From Niabella sp. (GTDB lineage: Bacteria; Bacteroidota; Bacteroidia; Chitinophagales; Chitinophagaceae), in the NCBI RefSeq assembly GCF_030150205.1, contig NZ_JASLGT010000002.1:62001-126000 (forward strand): 64,000 nucleotides of DNA. The letters are read 5' to 3'. This document shows positions 1-6,445 of this stretch, in pieces; the first letter of the stretch is position 1; each line of letters starts with the position of its first letter. The translations under genes and the position numbers were made by a program. Under the pieces are notes generated by a model, which was given only the letters and a program-made list of their open reading frames with translations, was not told where the DNA came from and ran no database searches.

Positions 1-496
1 GATGGAGCCGGGCCCTGATCTTTGACCGGAGCCCATCTGCGGCGATCATAAAATCGCCCTCGTAATGGGTGCCATCCTCAAAATAAGCAATAACGCTGTT
101 GTTATTTTGCCCGTAAGACCGGATGGATTTATTCAGCAGAATGTTATCTTTTCCTAGATGTGAAGCCAGGATCTGCTGAAGCCGCGCCCGGTGCATGGCC
201 ATAAGCGGGTGCCCGTACGTTGTACTCAGCCACCTGCCGTCGATGGCGGAAAACGGCCGCATATGGATATCTGTTACAAGTGCGCTTTCGAGAACCTGCC
301 CAGAACGGTATACTTCTTCGGCAAGTCCTAATTCCTGTAGTACCCGCAGCCCGTTGGGTGCAAGGGTTAGGCCTGCCCCAGCTTCCCGGAGCCCGGCTGC
401 TTTTTCATAAACCGTTACCTCAAAGCCCCGGCGTTGCAGTGCTATGGCTGTGGTTAGCCCGCCAATTCCGGCACCAATGATGATCCCTTTCTTCAT
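1..496 (-). CDS. FAD-dependent monooxygenase, N-terminal part (cut by window edge)
   Basis: This is an aromatic-hydroxylase-like flavoprotein monooxygenase (UbiH/PHBH/TetX-type fold). The reading frame opens at an ATG read leftwards from 496 and runs without a stop to the window edge, giving about 165 residues. The N-terminus carries the dinucleotide-binding motif GAGIGG directly after MKKGIII, followed by an acidic residue ending the second strand (VTVYEKA). The second FAD motif, AADGLRSKIR, lies close to the window edge. Such enzymes hydroxylate small aromatic or cyclic substrates with NAD(P)H and oxygen. The substrate cannot be read from this half. The catalytic C-terminal half lies outside the window. 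Confidence 0.85.
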   Translation of the reverse strand, partial: MKKGIIIGAGIGGLTTAIALQRRGFEVTVYEKAAGLREAGAGLTLAPNGLRVLQELGLAEEVYRSGQVLESALVTDIHMRPFSAIDGRWLSTTYGHPLMAMHRARLQQILASHLGKDNILLNKSIRSYGQNNNSVIAYFEDGTHYEGDFMIAADGLRSKIRARLH

Positions 497-633
497 AACC
501 GCTGTTTTTAGTGGGTTGGTTGTTCCACAAAAATAATATTCCGCTCAGCCAGCACCGGGGAGAAAGTGGATGAAACCGCTATTGTACCGGCTGGATGGTG
601 ATCCTGGTTGAAATGAGAGCTATCAGAAGCAGG

Positions 634-1668
634 TCAATCTTCTTTCCGGTGCTCCTGTTCTTCAAGGTAAATATTTTCCAGCCGGTGTTCTTCCGCTGAT
701 TTGGCCACCACCGGATCCTGTTGCAGGTTTTGGATGGAATCTTTGTTTTCCACCTCTACATGTTCTACCCAAACGGCGTACTGACTGGGATAGATATTCA
801 TGCCATTATGAATGGCATATACCCGGGTAAATACCGCACCTACATAAAGGATAATGGCAGAATAATACACCCAGAGTAAAATGATAATAACTGAGCCGGC
901 TGCGCCATAGGCAGACGTCATTTTATTATGCCCCAGGTAATAACTGATGAGGAACTTACCACCCATAAAGAGGAGGGTGGTAACAAAGGCGCCGGCTCTT
1001 ACAGCCCGCCATTTTATTTTTGCGTCCGGCAATACTTTAAAAATCATACCGAATAGAACCGATGTAATTAAAAAGGTAATGGCCAGGTTGGAGATATAAG
1101 CGATCACGCGCTGCGAATCAGGGATGATACGCGTTAGCTGATTCGTAAGCAATTCCATCAGCCCGTTGATCATCAGTGATACCAATAATAGAAAGCCCAG
1201 GGTAACCACTACCGAAAAGGACATTAAGCGGTCCAACAGCAATTTCAGCCATCCTTTTCCTTTCTTAGGACGGGCCTTCAGCCGCCAGATCATATTGATG
1301 GAATCCTGTATCTCTGCAAAAACTCCGGTGGCACCAAAAACCAGGGTAAGGATACCGATCCCTTTTGCAAAGGCCTTGTTGGGAAAACGTGCCGCATTAT
1401 CGATGGTCTGCCAGATCTGGTCGGCATAGGATTTTCCGATAAAGCCCTCAATCTGTACATGCAGACTGTTCTTTACATCGGCATGGGCACTGTGGTTCAA
1501 CAGCGCATCTGCAAAAAAGCTGTCGCCGATCCAGATGATCACGATCATCAATCCCGGAAGCGAAAAAATGGTATAATAGGCCAGCGCCGCACTTAGTTTA
1601 AAAATGCGGTTGGTAAAGGTTTCTTCAAGGGTTTGTTTAATGATCGTCCAGTTCCGTTTTAAGGCCAT
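634..1668 (-). CDS. YihY/BrkB family inner-membrane protein
   Basis: A 344-residue integral membrane protein of the YihY/virulence-factor BrkB family, once misnamed RNase BN. Hydrophobic segments are spread from about residue 20 to 285. The N-terminal AALAYYTIFSLPGL stretch and the G-A-x-Y-G-A-A-G-S loop before the last helices are typical of the family. The C-terminal 60 residues are polar and Glu-rich, probably cytoplasmic. The molecular function of the family is not settled; transport has been proposed. It ends four bases after the start side of the pyrophosphohydrolase gene and is probably co-transcribed with it and dtd on the minus strand. Confidence 0.85.
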   Translation of the reverse strand: MALKRNWTIIKQTLEETFTNRIFKLSAALAYYTIFSLPGLMIVIIWIGDSFFADALLNHSAHADVKNSLHVQIEGFIGKSYADQIWQTIDNAARFPNKAFAKGIGILTLVFGATGVFAEIQDSINMIWRLKARPKKGKGWLKLLLDRLMSFSVVVTLGFLLLVSLMINGLMELLTNQLTRIIPDSQRVIAYISNLAITFLITSVLFGMIFKVLPDAKIKWRAVRAGAFVTTLLFMGGKFLISYYLGHNKMTSAYGAAGSVIIILLWVYYSAIILYVGAVFTRVYAIHNGMNIYPSQYAVWVEHVEVENKDSIQNLQQDPVVAKSAEEHRLENIYLEEQEHRKED

Positions 1669-1671
1669 TCG

Positions 1672-2007
1672 CTACAATTTTTTGTTGTTCAAATGTCTGT
1701 CGGCATCCCTGATATTCTTTTTTTCAAAATTTTTTTCCAGTGCTTTTGTCAGATCGGTACCGGTTTGATTCGCCAGGCAGATCAGTACCCATAATACATC
1801 GGCCATTTCATCGGCCATCAGTTCCCGGGCATTTTTTTCATCTTCCGCTTTCCGGTAGGATTGGTCGCCGTAGATGCGGGCCATATGGCGCGAAAGTTCG
1901 CCCATCTCTTCTGTAAGAATAGCCATATTGGTGAGCTCGCTGAAATAGCGGACTCCTACGGTTTTGATCCAGTGATCCACGGTGCGTTGTGCTTCATCTA
2001 TTGTCAT
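1672..2007 (-). CDS. MazG-like nucleotide pyrophosphohydrolase
   Basis: A small all-alpha NTP pyrophosphohydrolase of the MazG superfamily, about 111 residues when started at the ATG at 2007. An in-frame ATG at 2061 would overlap the end of dtd, so the inner start (MTIDEAQRTVDHWI) is preferred. The metal-binding pattern is visible as EEMGELSRHMAR followed about 30 residues later by ELMADEMADVLW, the EExxE plus ExxD pair that holds magnesium. These enzymes hydrolyse (d)NTPs to monophosphates and pyrophosphate, often as house-cleaning of damaged nucleotides. It lies 7 bases downstream of dtd on the same strand, a probable two-gene quality-control unit. Confidence 0.85.
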   Translation of the reverse strand: MTIDEAQRTVDHWIKTVGVRYFSELTNMAILTEEMGELSRHMARIYGDQSYRKAEDEKNARELMADEMADVLWVLICLANQTGTDLTKALEKNFEKKNIRDADRHLNNKKL

Positions 2008-2014
2008 ATCGATA

Positions 2015-2467
2015 CTATTCTTTATTTTTTGAGTCAATAATAATGGTAACCGGTCCGTCATTTACAAGATGCACCTGCATATCGGCTCCAAAAATGCCGG
2101 TTTGAATGGCGGTTCCAAGGTCAGTTTCCAACTGCCGGATCATTTTTTCATAGAGCGGAATGGCTATATCCGGCTTGCTGGCCCTGATATAAGAAGGCCG
2201 GTTGCCCTTTTTTGTGGAGGCATGCAGCGTAAACTGGCTTACCAGCAGCACCGCACCGTTTATATCTTTTACAGAGCGGTTCATCACTCCTGCTTCATCA
2301 TCAAAGATCCGCAGCTGGCTTATTTTCTGGCTGAGCCAGCGAATATCTTCTTCCGTATCAGCATCCTCAATGCCCAGCAAGATTAACAGCCCTTTCTCAA
2401 TTGCTGAAAAAATAGTGCCATCAATTACCACACGGGCTTCGGATACACGTTGAATAACGATTCTCAT
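2015..2467 (-). CDS. dtd: D-aminoacyl-tRNA deacylase
   Basis: Full-length 150-residue DTD enzyme. It hydrolyses D-amino acids (and glycine on tRNA-Ala) from mischarged tRNA in the cytoplasm. Both family signatures are present: the SQFTLHA motif near residue 79 and the Gly-cisPro-type motif NDGPVTI near residue 136. The start MRIVIQRVSEARV is the classical DTD N-terminus, so the ATG at 2467 is secure. It is the first gene of a minus-strand group with the MazG-like gene and probably the YihY gene. The upstream 436-base gap holds the only space for its promoter. Confidence 0.95.
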   Translation of the reverse strand: MRIVIQRVSEARVVIDGTIFSAIEKGLLILLGIEDADTEEDIRWLSQKISQLRIFDDEAGVMNRSVKDINGAVLLVSQFTLHASTKKGNRPSYIRASKPDIAIPLYEKMIRQLETDLGTAIQTGIFGADMQVHLVNDGPVTIIIDSKNKE

Positions 2468-2903
2468 ATTATATATGCTTCCTCAAAAATAGGGATACAA
2501 AGAGGATTCCCGGACAATTTGGGGCGGGGGATATAAATTTTATTGAATCGGTTCGGAACCATTTGAGCAAATAATTACTCGTTTAAATGTATTAATTATC
2601 AAAAATGGCCATGCGGTACTGCGATGGATATATAACCAGGGATGAGTGCCTGCAGAAGTGAATCTTGTTTACAATTTTTTTGAACTTCAATTTTTGTACA
2701 CAAATCTGTGTACAGCTTTTTTGTGTACAGGAATTTTGTACACAAATTTCTTGTACACAACTTTAGGCTGGCGGATAGTTGTCAGAATAGATAGTATTTA
2801 CAGCGTGCGTTGTTTCCTGGGGCATTTGCGAAAATTAGAATGAAGCGCAACCGGGCCGGTTCAAAATTATTGCAGTAGTTTTATACTTTATAAGACTAAA
2901 GCA
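2468..2903. other. Divergent intergenic region between dtd and arfB
   Basis: A 436-base gap separating dtd (minus) from arfB (plus). It must hold promoters for both. The right half contains the TGTACACA motif cluster described separately. A 65-codon open frame at 2646-2843 crosses that cluster, but its peptide only mirrors the DNA repeat (FLYTN/FLCTG/FLYTT) and has no start context, so it is not called a gene. Confidence 0.6.
2694..2759. repeat. Cluster of five TGTACACA / TGTGTACA octamers
   Basis: Five perfect octamers lie within 65 bases. TGTACACA occurs at 2695-2702, 2737-2744 and 2752-2759. Its reverse complement TGTGTACA occurs at 2707-2714 and 2722-2729. The first pair forms a perfect 8-bp inverted repeat with a 4-base AATC loop. 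The spacers are T- and A-rich. The arrangement could be a multi-site operator, a set of small hairpins, or slippage-derived repeats. Its position about 145 bases upstream of arfB and 230 bases upstream of dtd would suit regulation, but nothing proves it. Confidence 0.75.
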
Positions 2904-3305
2904 ATGGACGTTTCAAAAGAGCTGTTATTTCAAACAACAAGGAGTGGCGGAAAAGGCGGGCAAAATGTAAATAAGGTGGAAACAGCGGTTATTGCGTCGT
3001 TTCATGTCAGCAGTTCTGCGCTGCTTTCCGAGGCGCAAAAAGACATGATTATGGCGAAGCTTGCTAACAGGATACAATCGGAGGGCTATTTGCAGGTGAA
3101 ATCACAGCAACACCGTACTCAGTTAGAAAATAAAACAGAAGCGATTCAAAAGATCAACGCATTGATCACCGTTGCACTACATAAAAAGAAGGCGCGGATC
3201 GCCACAAAAGTCTCAAAAGCGGCGATAGCCCGGCGGATCGACAGCAAGAAACGGAAAGGAGCGATCAAATCCAGCCGCCGGGATGTACGGCGCGATGACT
3301 GGTAG
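2904..3305 (+). CDS. arfB: Alternative ribosome-rescue factor ArfB (YaeJ-type peptidyl-tRNA hydrolase)
   Basis: A 133-residue stop-codon-independent release factor homologue. It rescues ribosomes stalled at the 3' end of non-stop mRNAs by hydrolysing peptidyl-tRNA. The catalytic GGQ is at residues 18-20 inside the motif SGGKGGQNVNK. The C-terminal third (about residues 90-133) is very rich in Lys and Arg, matching the tail that enters the empty mRNA channel in this family. No codon-recognition domain is present, which separates it from RF1 and RF2. The length fits ArfB. A single-gene unit is likely, because a tandem repeat follows and the next gene is convergent. Confidence 0.92.
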   Translation: MDVSKELLFQTTRSGGKGGQNVNKVETAVIASFHVSSSALLSEAQKDMIMAKLANRIQSEGYLQVKSQQHRTQLENKTEAIQKINALITVALHKKKARIATKVSKAAIARRIDSKKRKGAIKSSRRDVRRDDW

Positions 3306-3324
3306 GGTTTTGTGCATTTGGGCT

Positions 3325-3608
3325 GCCACAGAAACACAGGATCACAGAGATTTAGGTTACGGGGTTTCCTGTCCTCCGTTGCGCAGGTTTTTATTAGCAT
3401 CCAGGGATATTCGACCTCAGAATATATAAAAATGTTCGTTGTTGCAGTGCCTCAGTGGCTTTAATTCAGGTAGCCACAGAAATACAGATGCACAGAAAAT
3501 AGGGCTACGGACGTCCTGCTTGAGGCTAGATAAAGTGTATCAGCATCCAGAACTGCCAGCTCCCGCGGAAAGTATAAAAGCATTCAGTGTTTCAGCGTCT
3601 CAGTGGCC
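3325..3608. repeat. Degenerate tandem duplication, about 148-bp unit
   Basis: Two diverged copies of a unit that begins with GCCACAGAAA-CACAG and ends with CTCAGTGGC-TTAATT. The first copy starts at 3325 and the second at 3473, 148 bases later; their ends (3451-3466 and 3599-3614) have the same spacing. The second copy ends at the stop codon of the S24 regulator gene. No reading frame is shared between the copies. Nothing else was seen in this gap between the convergent arfB and S24 genes. Confidence 0.65.
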
Positions 3609-4358
3609 TCAATTAATCTTCTTTTTCATACCGGCAACCTCCTGCTGAAGATCGGCTACAATATTTACCAGCTGACCTACATTCCAGCTATGTATGGTAT
3701 TTGTTTTGGAAATGATAAACTGGGCTTCCCACATCTCCAGCACGTCTTCTGAGCTTATGGAATACGGCTGAAAGGTAGGATTGTCGCTTAACAGCATCAA
3801 TTTGTTCTTGGTTTTACCGTTTTTCTGGATGCGCTTATAAACAATACCGTCGTTTTTCGATACTACGATACAGGCGGTATTGTTTTTTACATGATCCATT
3901 GCCTCCACCTTTTCACCTACGATAATCGATCCACTGGGGGTTGGCAGCATGGAGTCCCCCGAAATTTCAAAGGCCCGGTAGTTGCCGCCGGTAACCATGG
4001 GAAGCGTAAAAGTGTTCAGTTCGTCAATAAATTCATGATCTGCATAACCATTCAGGTAACCTGCAGCTGCTTTTACAGGAACAAAAGGAATCTTTGCAGC
4101 GGTATCGGAGAGCTTAAGAGCGCGTCTTTTGGCCAGGTAATTATCAGTGCTTTCACTCAGATCCTTTCGTAAAATTTCGTCCAGTGTTAGTTTAAACAGG
4201 TCACAAACGGTTTCCAGTACTTCCAGCCTTGGTTCCGCCCGGCCTTCTTCATACGCACCTAGCAGGGAACGCTTGATGTTTAATTTGCTGGCAAACTCAT
4301 CCTGTGTTAATCCCCTGAGCTTCCTCAGGTATTTCAGATTTTTGTTGGCAACTGACAT
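3609..4358 (-). CDS. XRE-family transcriptional regulator with LexA-like S24 peptidase domain
   Basis: A 249-residue self-cleaving-type repressor. Residues 8-62 form an XRE helix-turn-helix (LRGLTQDEFASKLNIKR). Residues 91-215 form a LexA/UmuD-like S24 domain. The candidate nucleophile is Ser136 in GDSM, the base is Lys175 in VYKRI, and an Ala99-Gly100 pair in KAAAGY is a plausible cleavage site. The last 25 residues look like a short coiled coil. It could respond to DNA damage or phage signals through RecA, but classical LexA has a winged HTH, so this is not LexA itself. It is transcribed divergently from the genes leading into the T6SS cluster. A perfect inverted repeat lies just upstream of its start. 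Confidence 0.88.
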   Translation of the reverse strand: MSVANKNLKYLRKLRGLTQDEFASKLNIKRSLLGAYEEGRAEPRLEVLETVCDLFKLTLDEILRKDLSESTDNYLAKRRALKLSDTAAKIPFVPVKAAAGYLNGYADHEFIDELNTFTLPMVTGGNYRAFEISGDSMLPTPSGSIIVGEKVEAMDHVKNNTACIVVSKNDGIVYKRIQKNGKTKNKLMLLSDNPTFQPYSISSEDVLEMWEAQFIISKTNTIHSWNVGQLVNIVADLQQEVAGMKKKIN

Positions 4359-4368
4359 GACTAATAAT

Positions 4369-4387
4369 TTTAGTGCAAAATACTAAA
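4369..4387. promoter_or_regulatory. Candidate operator upstream of the S24 regulator
   Basis: TTTAGT at 4369-4374 and ACTAAA at 4382-4387 form a perfect inverted repeat around a 7-base AT-rich spacer, 11 bases upstream of the regulator's ATG. XRE/S24 repressors commonly bind such a dyad to control themselves. The same site could influence the divergent gene at 4506. Binding is inferred from position and symmetry only. Confidence 0.45.
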
Positions 4388-4505
4388 TATTTTGACAGTA
4401 TAAAATTTTTTTTAGCAAGGTCCCGTCCGAAACTAATTTTTTTCCGGCGTTGCCACTATCTTTGATTGTACACGTGTTAATCTGTTATCATCATCAAAAT
4501 ACCCT

Positions 4506-4922
4506 ATGTTTCTTTTGCCGATCATCATCATTGCCATTACTACAGGAATACTTGTTTTCCTGCTGCTAAACCGGAGTGATAAGGCTGCACAGCAAAAACA
4601 ACAGCTGGAAAAGGCCGGCAATGCACTGGTAGTAACCAGGGATCTATATGAAAAACGGGAAACCCGTCTGTTTGATATCATTGAAAATAAATTTGACCCG
4701 AAGTATACCCGGGAGATCCGCGAAGGCGAAGTGACCGTTGGAATGCCTGCGGAATTTTTGTTAATGGCCTGGGGACACCCTGCCGAAATAAGGGCCGGGG
4801 ATGGAAAGGAAAACCACGACGAAACCTGGATGTATCCCCAGGAGAAAAACAGCAGGGAACCGAGCCGTTTTACAGAAGTACAGATCCTAAATAGAAAAGT
4901 GCTGGGTTGGAAAGATAACTGA
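4506..4922 (+). CDS. Hypothetical membrane-anchored protein with SmpA/OmlA-like C-terminal motif
   Basis: 138 residues. Residues 2-20 are a single N-terminal transmembrane segment, followed by a charged, probably helical stretch (about 22-55). The C-terminal half contains GMPAEFLLMAWGHPAEI, which resembles the start of the SmpA/OmlA (BamE-like) domain where small periplasmic proteins read 'G.s...v...lG.P'. No lipobox is present. It ends one base before the ATG of the J-domain gene, so the two are almost certainly co-transcribed. I do not recognise a named family. Its role, including any link to the T6SS genes that follow, is unknown. Confidence 0.75.
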   Translation: MFLLPIIIIAITTGILVFLLLNRSDKAAQQKQQLEKAGNALVVTRDLYEKRETRLFDIIENKFDPKYTREIREGEVTVGMPAEFLLMAWGHPAEIRAGDGKENHDETWMYPQEKNSREPSRFTEVQILNRKVLGWKDN

Positions 4923-4923
4923 T

Positions 4924-5763
4924 ATGGCAGGAACATTAAAGAACTATTATGAAACGTTGGGAGTGCCGCGTTCTGCTACAGATGAGCAGATAAAAACGGC
5001 ATACCGGAAACTGATCCTTAAATTTCATCCTGACAAAAATGTAGGGGATGTTTATTTTGAAGACTGGTCAAAAAAGGTCATCGAAGCATTTGAAGTGTTA
5101 AGCGATCCGCAGCTGCGTATGGAATATGACCAGGTTTATGATGAGCACCGGCATGCTGCAAAAAAGAATTTCCAGGAAGCGGCTTCCCGGCAGCCGGATA
5201 CACCACCCTCACCGGCAGCCGAACAGGATGATACCGTACCGGAAACTCATACTCCGGACGCTGCGCCCGTAGCGGAGGAACCGGTTATGGAGGAAGCCCC
5301 GCATGCCGCGGAACTGGAGCTGATCCGGTCCGAACTGCCGGGTTACATAACAGCCAAACAGGAATATCTCAAAGCAGAAAAGGCATACCGGCAGTTGAAA
5401 GCAGATGCATCGGGTGCAAAACAACGCTACCGCCTGCCGTTGATCATCCTTTGTGTGCTTGTTATTGCAGCGTCGGTAGTGTGGCTTATACAAATACCTG
5501 CAACGGAAAAAGTGACCGCTGTGCCGGAGGGAACGGTAACCAGTATTTCCGGAAAATTTATCGTGGCAGGAGCCAGGGCTTATTTCTATAAGGATCCCCA
5601 GAACCAGGTGCGCACCGACGAGTATTTGACCAGGGGGAATAAAATTCAGGTGTCCAAACGCTATAAAAATTTTTATTACGCTGTTTTTCAAAGTATTGCA
5701 AATCCTGATTATAAGCTCAAGGGGTGGATAAAAGAGGAGGATCTGCAGCCGTATAGTGAATAG
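4924..5763 (+). CDS. J-domain (DnaJ-like) protein with transmembrane anchor and C-terminal SH3-like region
   Basis: 279 residues. Residues 8-73 are a J domain with the essential HPD at 35-37, so it should stimulate an Hsp70 (DnaK) ATPase. Residues 88-128 are a Pro/Glu/Ala-rich linker. Residues 132-165 are helical. Residues 171-189 form one transmembrane helix. The last 80 residues are beta-rich and end GWIKEEDLQPYSE, typical of a small SH3-like domain. The glycine-rich, zinc-finger and substrate-binding parts of true DnaJ are absent, so this is a dedicated J protein (class C type). The J domain would be cytoplasmic and the SH3-like part periplasmic. It sits one base after the previous gene and about 230 bases before tssE. 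Confidence 0.85.
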   Translation: MAGTLKNYYETLGVPRSATDEQIKTAYRKLILKFHPDKNVGDVYFEDWSKKVIEAFEVLSDPQLRMEYDQVYDEHRHAAKKNFQEAASRQPDTPPSPAAEQDDTVPETHTPDAAPVAEEPVMEEAPHAAELELIRSELPGYITAKQEYLKAEKAYRQLKADASGAKQRYRLPLIILCVLVIAASVVWLIQIPATEKVTAVPEGTVTSISGKFIVAGARAYFYKDPQNQVRTDEYLTRGNKIQVSKRYKNFYYAVFQSIANPDYKLKGWIKEEDLQPYSE

Positions 5764-5993
5764 TTATAAAGGGATTGAAAAATTTTTCGATATATTATGG
5801 ATTATTGTGGAATGATTGCCAAAAATCGGGTGATTTTTCTAAAAACCCGGGGCAAAACTGGGAAAATCTGGAAAAAAAAATCATATTTGCCCAGGAGAGA
5901 AAGCTCTACCGCGTGTTTACCTATCAAGAAAATATCTTTTGAGCCTGGCAAATCGCATGATCTAAATCACAACGTTATCTACGAACTATCTTG

Positions 5994-6437
5994 ATGTTGG
6001 GCATGCTGTATCCGTATTACAAACTTCCACTGGAACTGGAAAAAATAGTGAGCAAAAAAGATGTAAAAAAATGCTCGCTAAAGGAATCTATTGCGCATCA
6101 TTTACACCTGATGCTGACTACCGCGTTCGGCGAACTGCAAAGCGATGCGCAGTTTGGAAATGAACTTTGGGATGAGGATTTTGATAATGTGTCTTACCGG
6201 AATAAACAAAAAGAAAAAATACTGCTATCCCTGGGCAAAACCATTGCCCGGTTTGAAAAGAGGATTGAAAAAGTGAAGATCGAAATGCGGGTGCAACAGG
6301 AAGAAACCGCCTCCGGTATCACCGATCCCGGGATGAAAAGGAAACTGGAATTTACCATTATGGCTGTTATTTCGGCCACCAACGAACCGATTATATACCG
6401 GGATGGCTTTTTTATCAGTCCGCTGGCATACAACTAA
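5994..6437 (+). CDS. tssE: T6SS baseplate wedge protein TssE (gp25-like)
   Basis: 147 residues from the ATG at 5994; a TTG directly before it is less likely. The protein resembles the GPW/gp25 family, which in T6SS forms part of the baseplate wedge and starts sheath polymerisation. The region around SIAHHLHLMLTTAFGELQSDAQFG-ELWD matches the family pattern of an N-terminal helix followed by the GE-x-x-x-D-x-x-F-G segment, and the C-terminal part ends in two beta strands. It opens a tightly packed run tssE-F-G-N-K-O with gaps of 8, 1, 37, 15 and 39 bases. The 230 bases upstream show no gene and probably hold the operon promoter. Confidence 0.85.
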   Translation: MLGMLYPYYKLPLELEKIVSKKDVKKCSLKESIAHHLHLMLTTAFGELQSDAQFGNELWDEDFDNVSYRNKQKEKILLSLGKTIARFEKRIEKVKIEMRVQQEETASGITDPGMKRKLEFTIMAVISATNEPIIYRDGFFISPLAYN

Positions 6438-6445
6438 ACTAAACA

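Noticed and set aside
2646..2843. 65-codon open frame over the TGTACACA cluster
   Set aside because: The peptide only repeats the DNA motif (FLYTN, FLCTG, FLYTT), has no start context and no domain.
4433..4936. 167-codon open frame on the minus strand
   Set aside because: It lies opposite the 4506-4922 gene, and its Ser/Phe-rich peptide is typical of an antisense shadow.
5797..5994. 65-codon open frame before tssE
   Set aside because: Overlaps the tssE start, has AT-driven composition and no motif; more likely the tssE leader.
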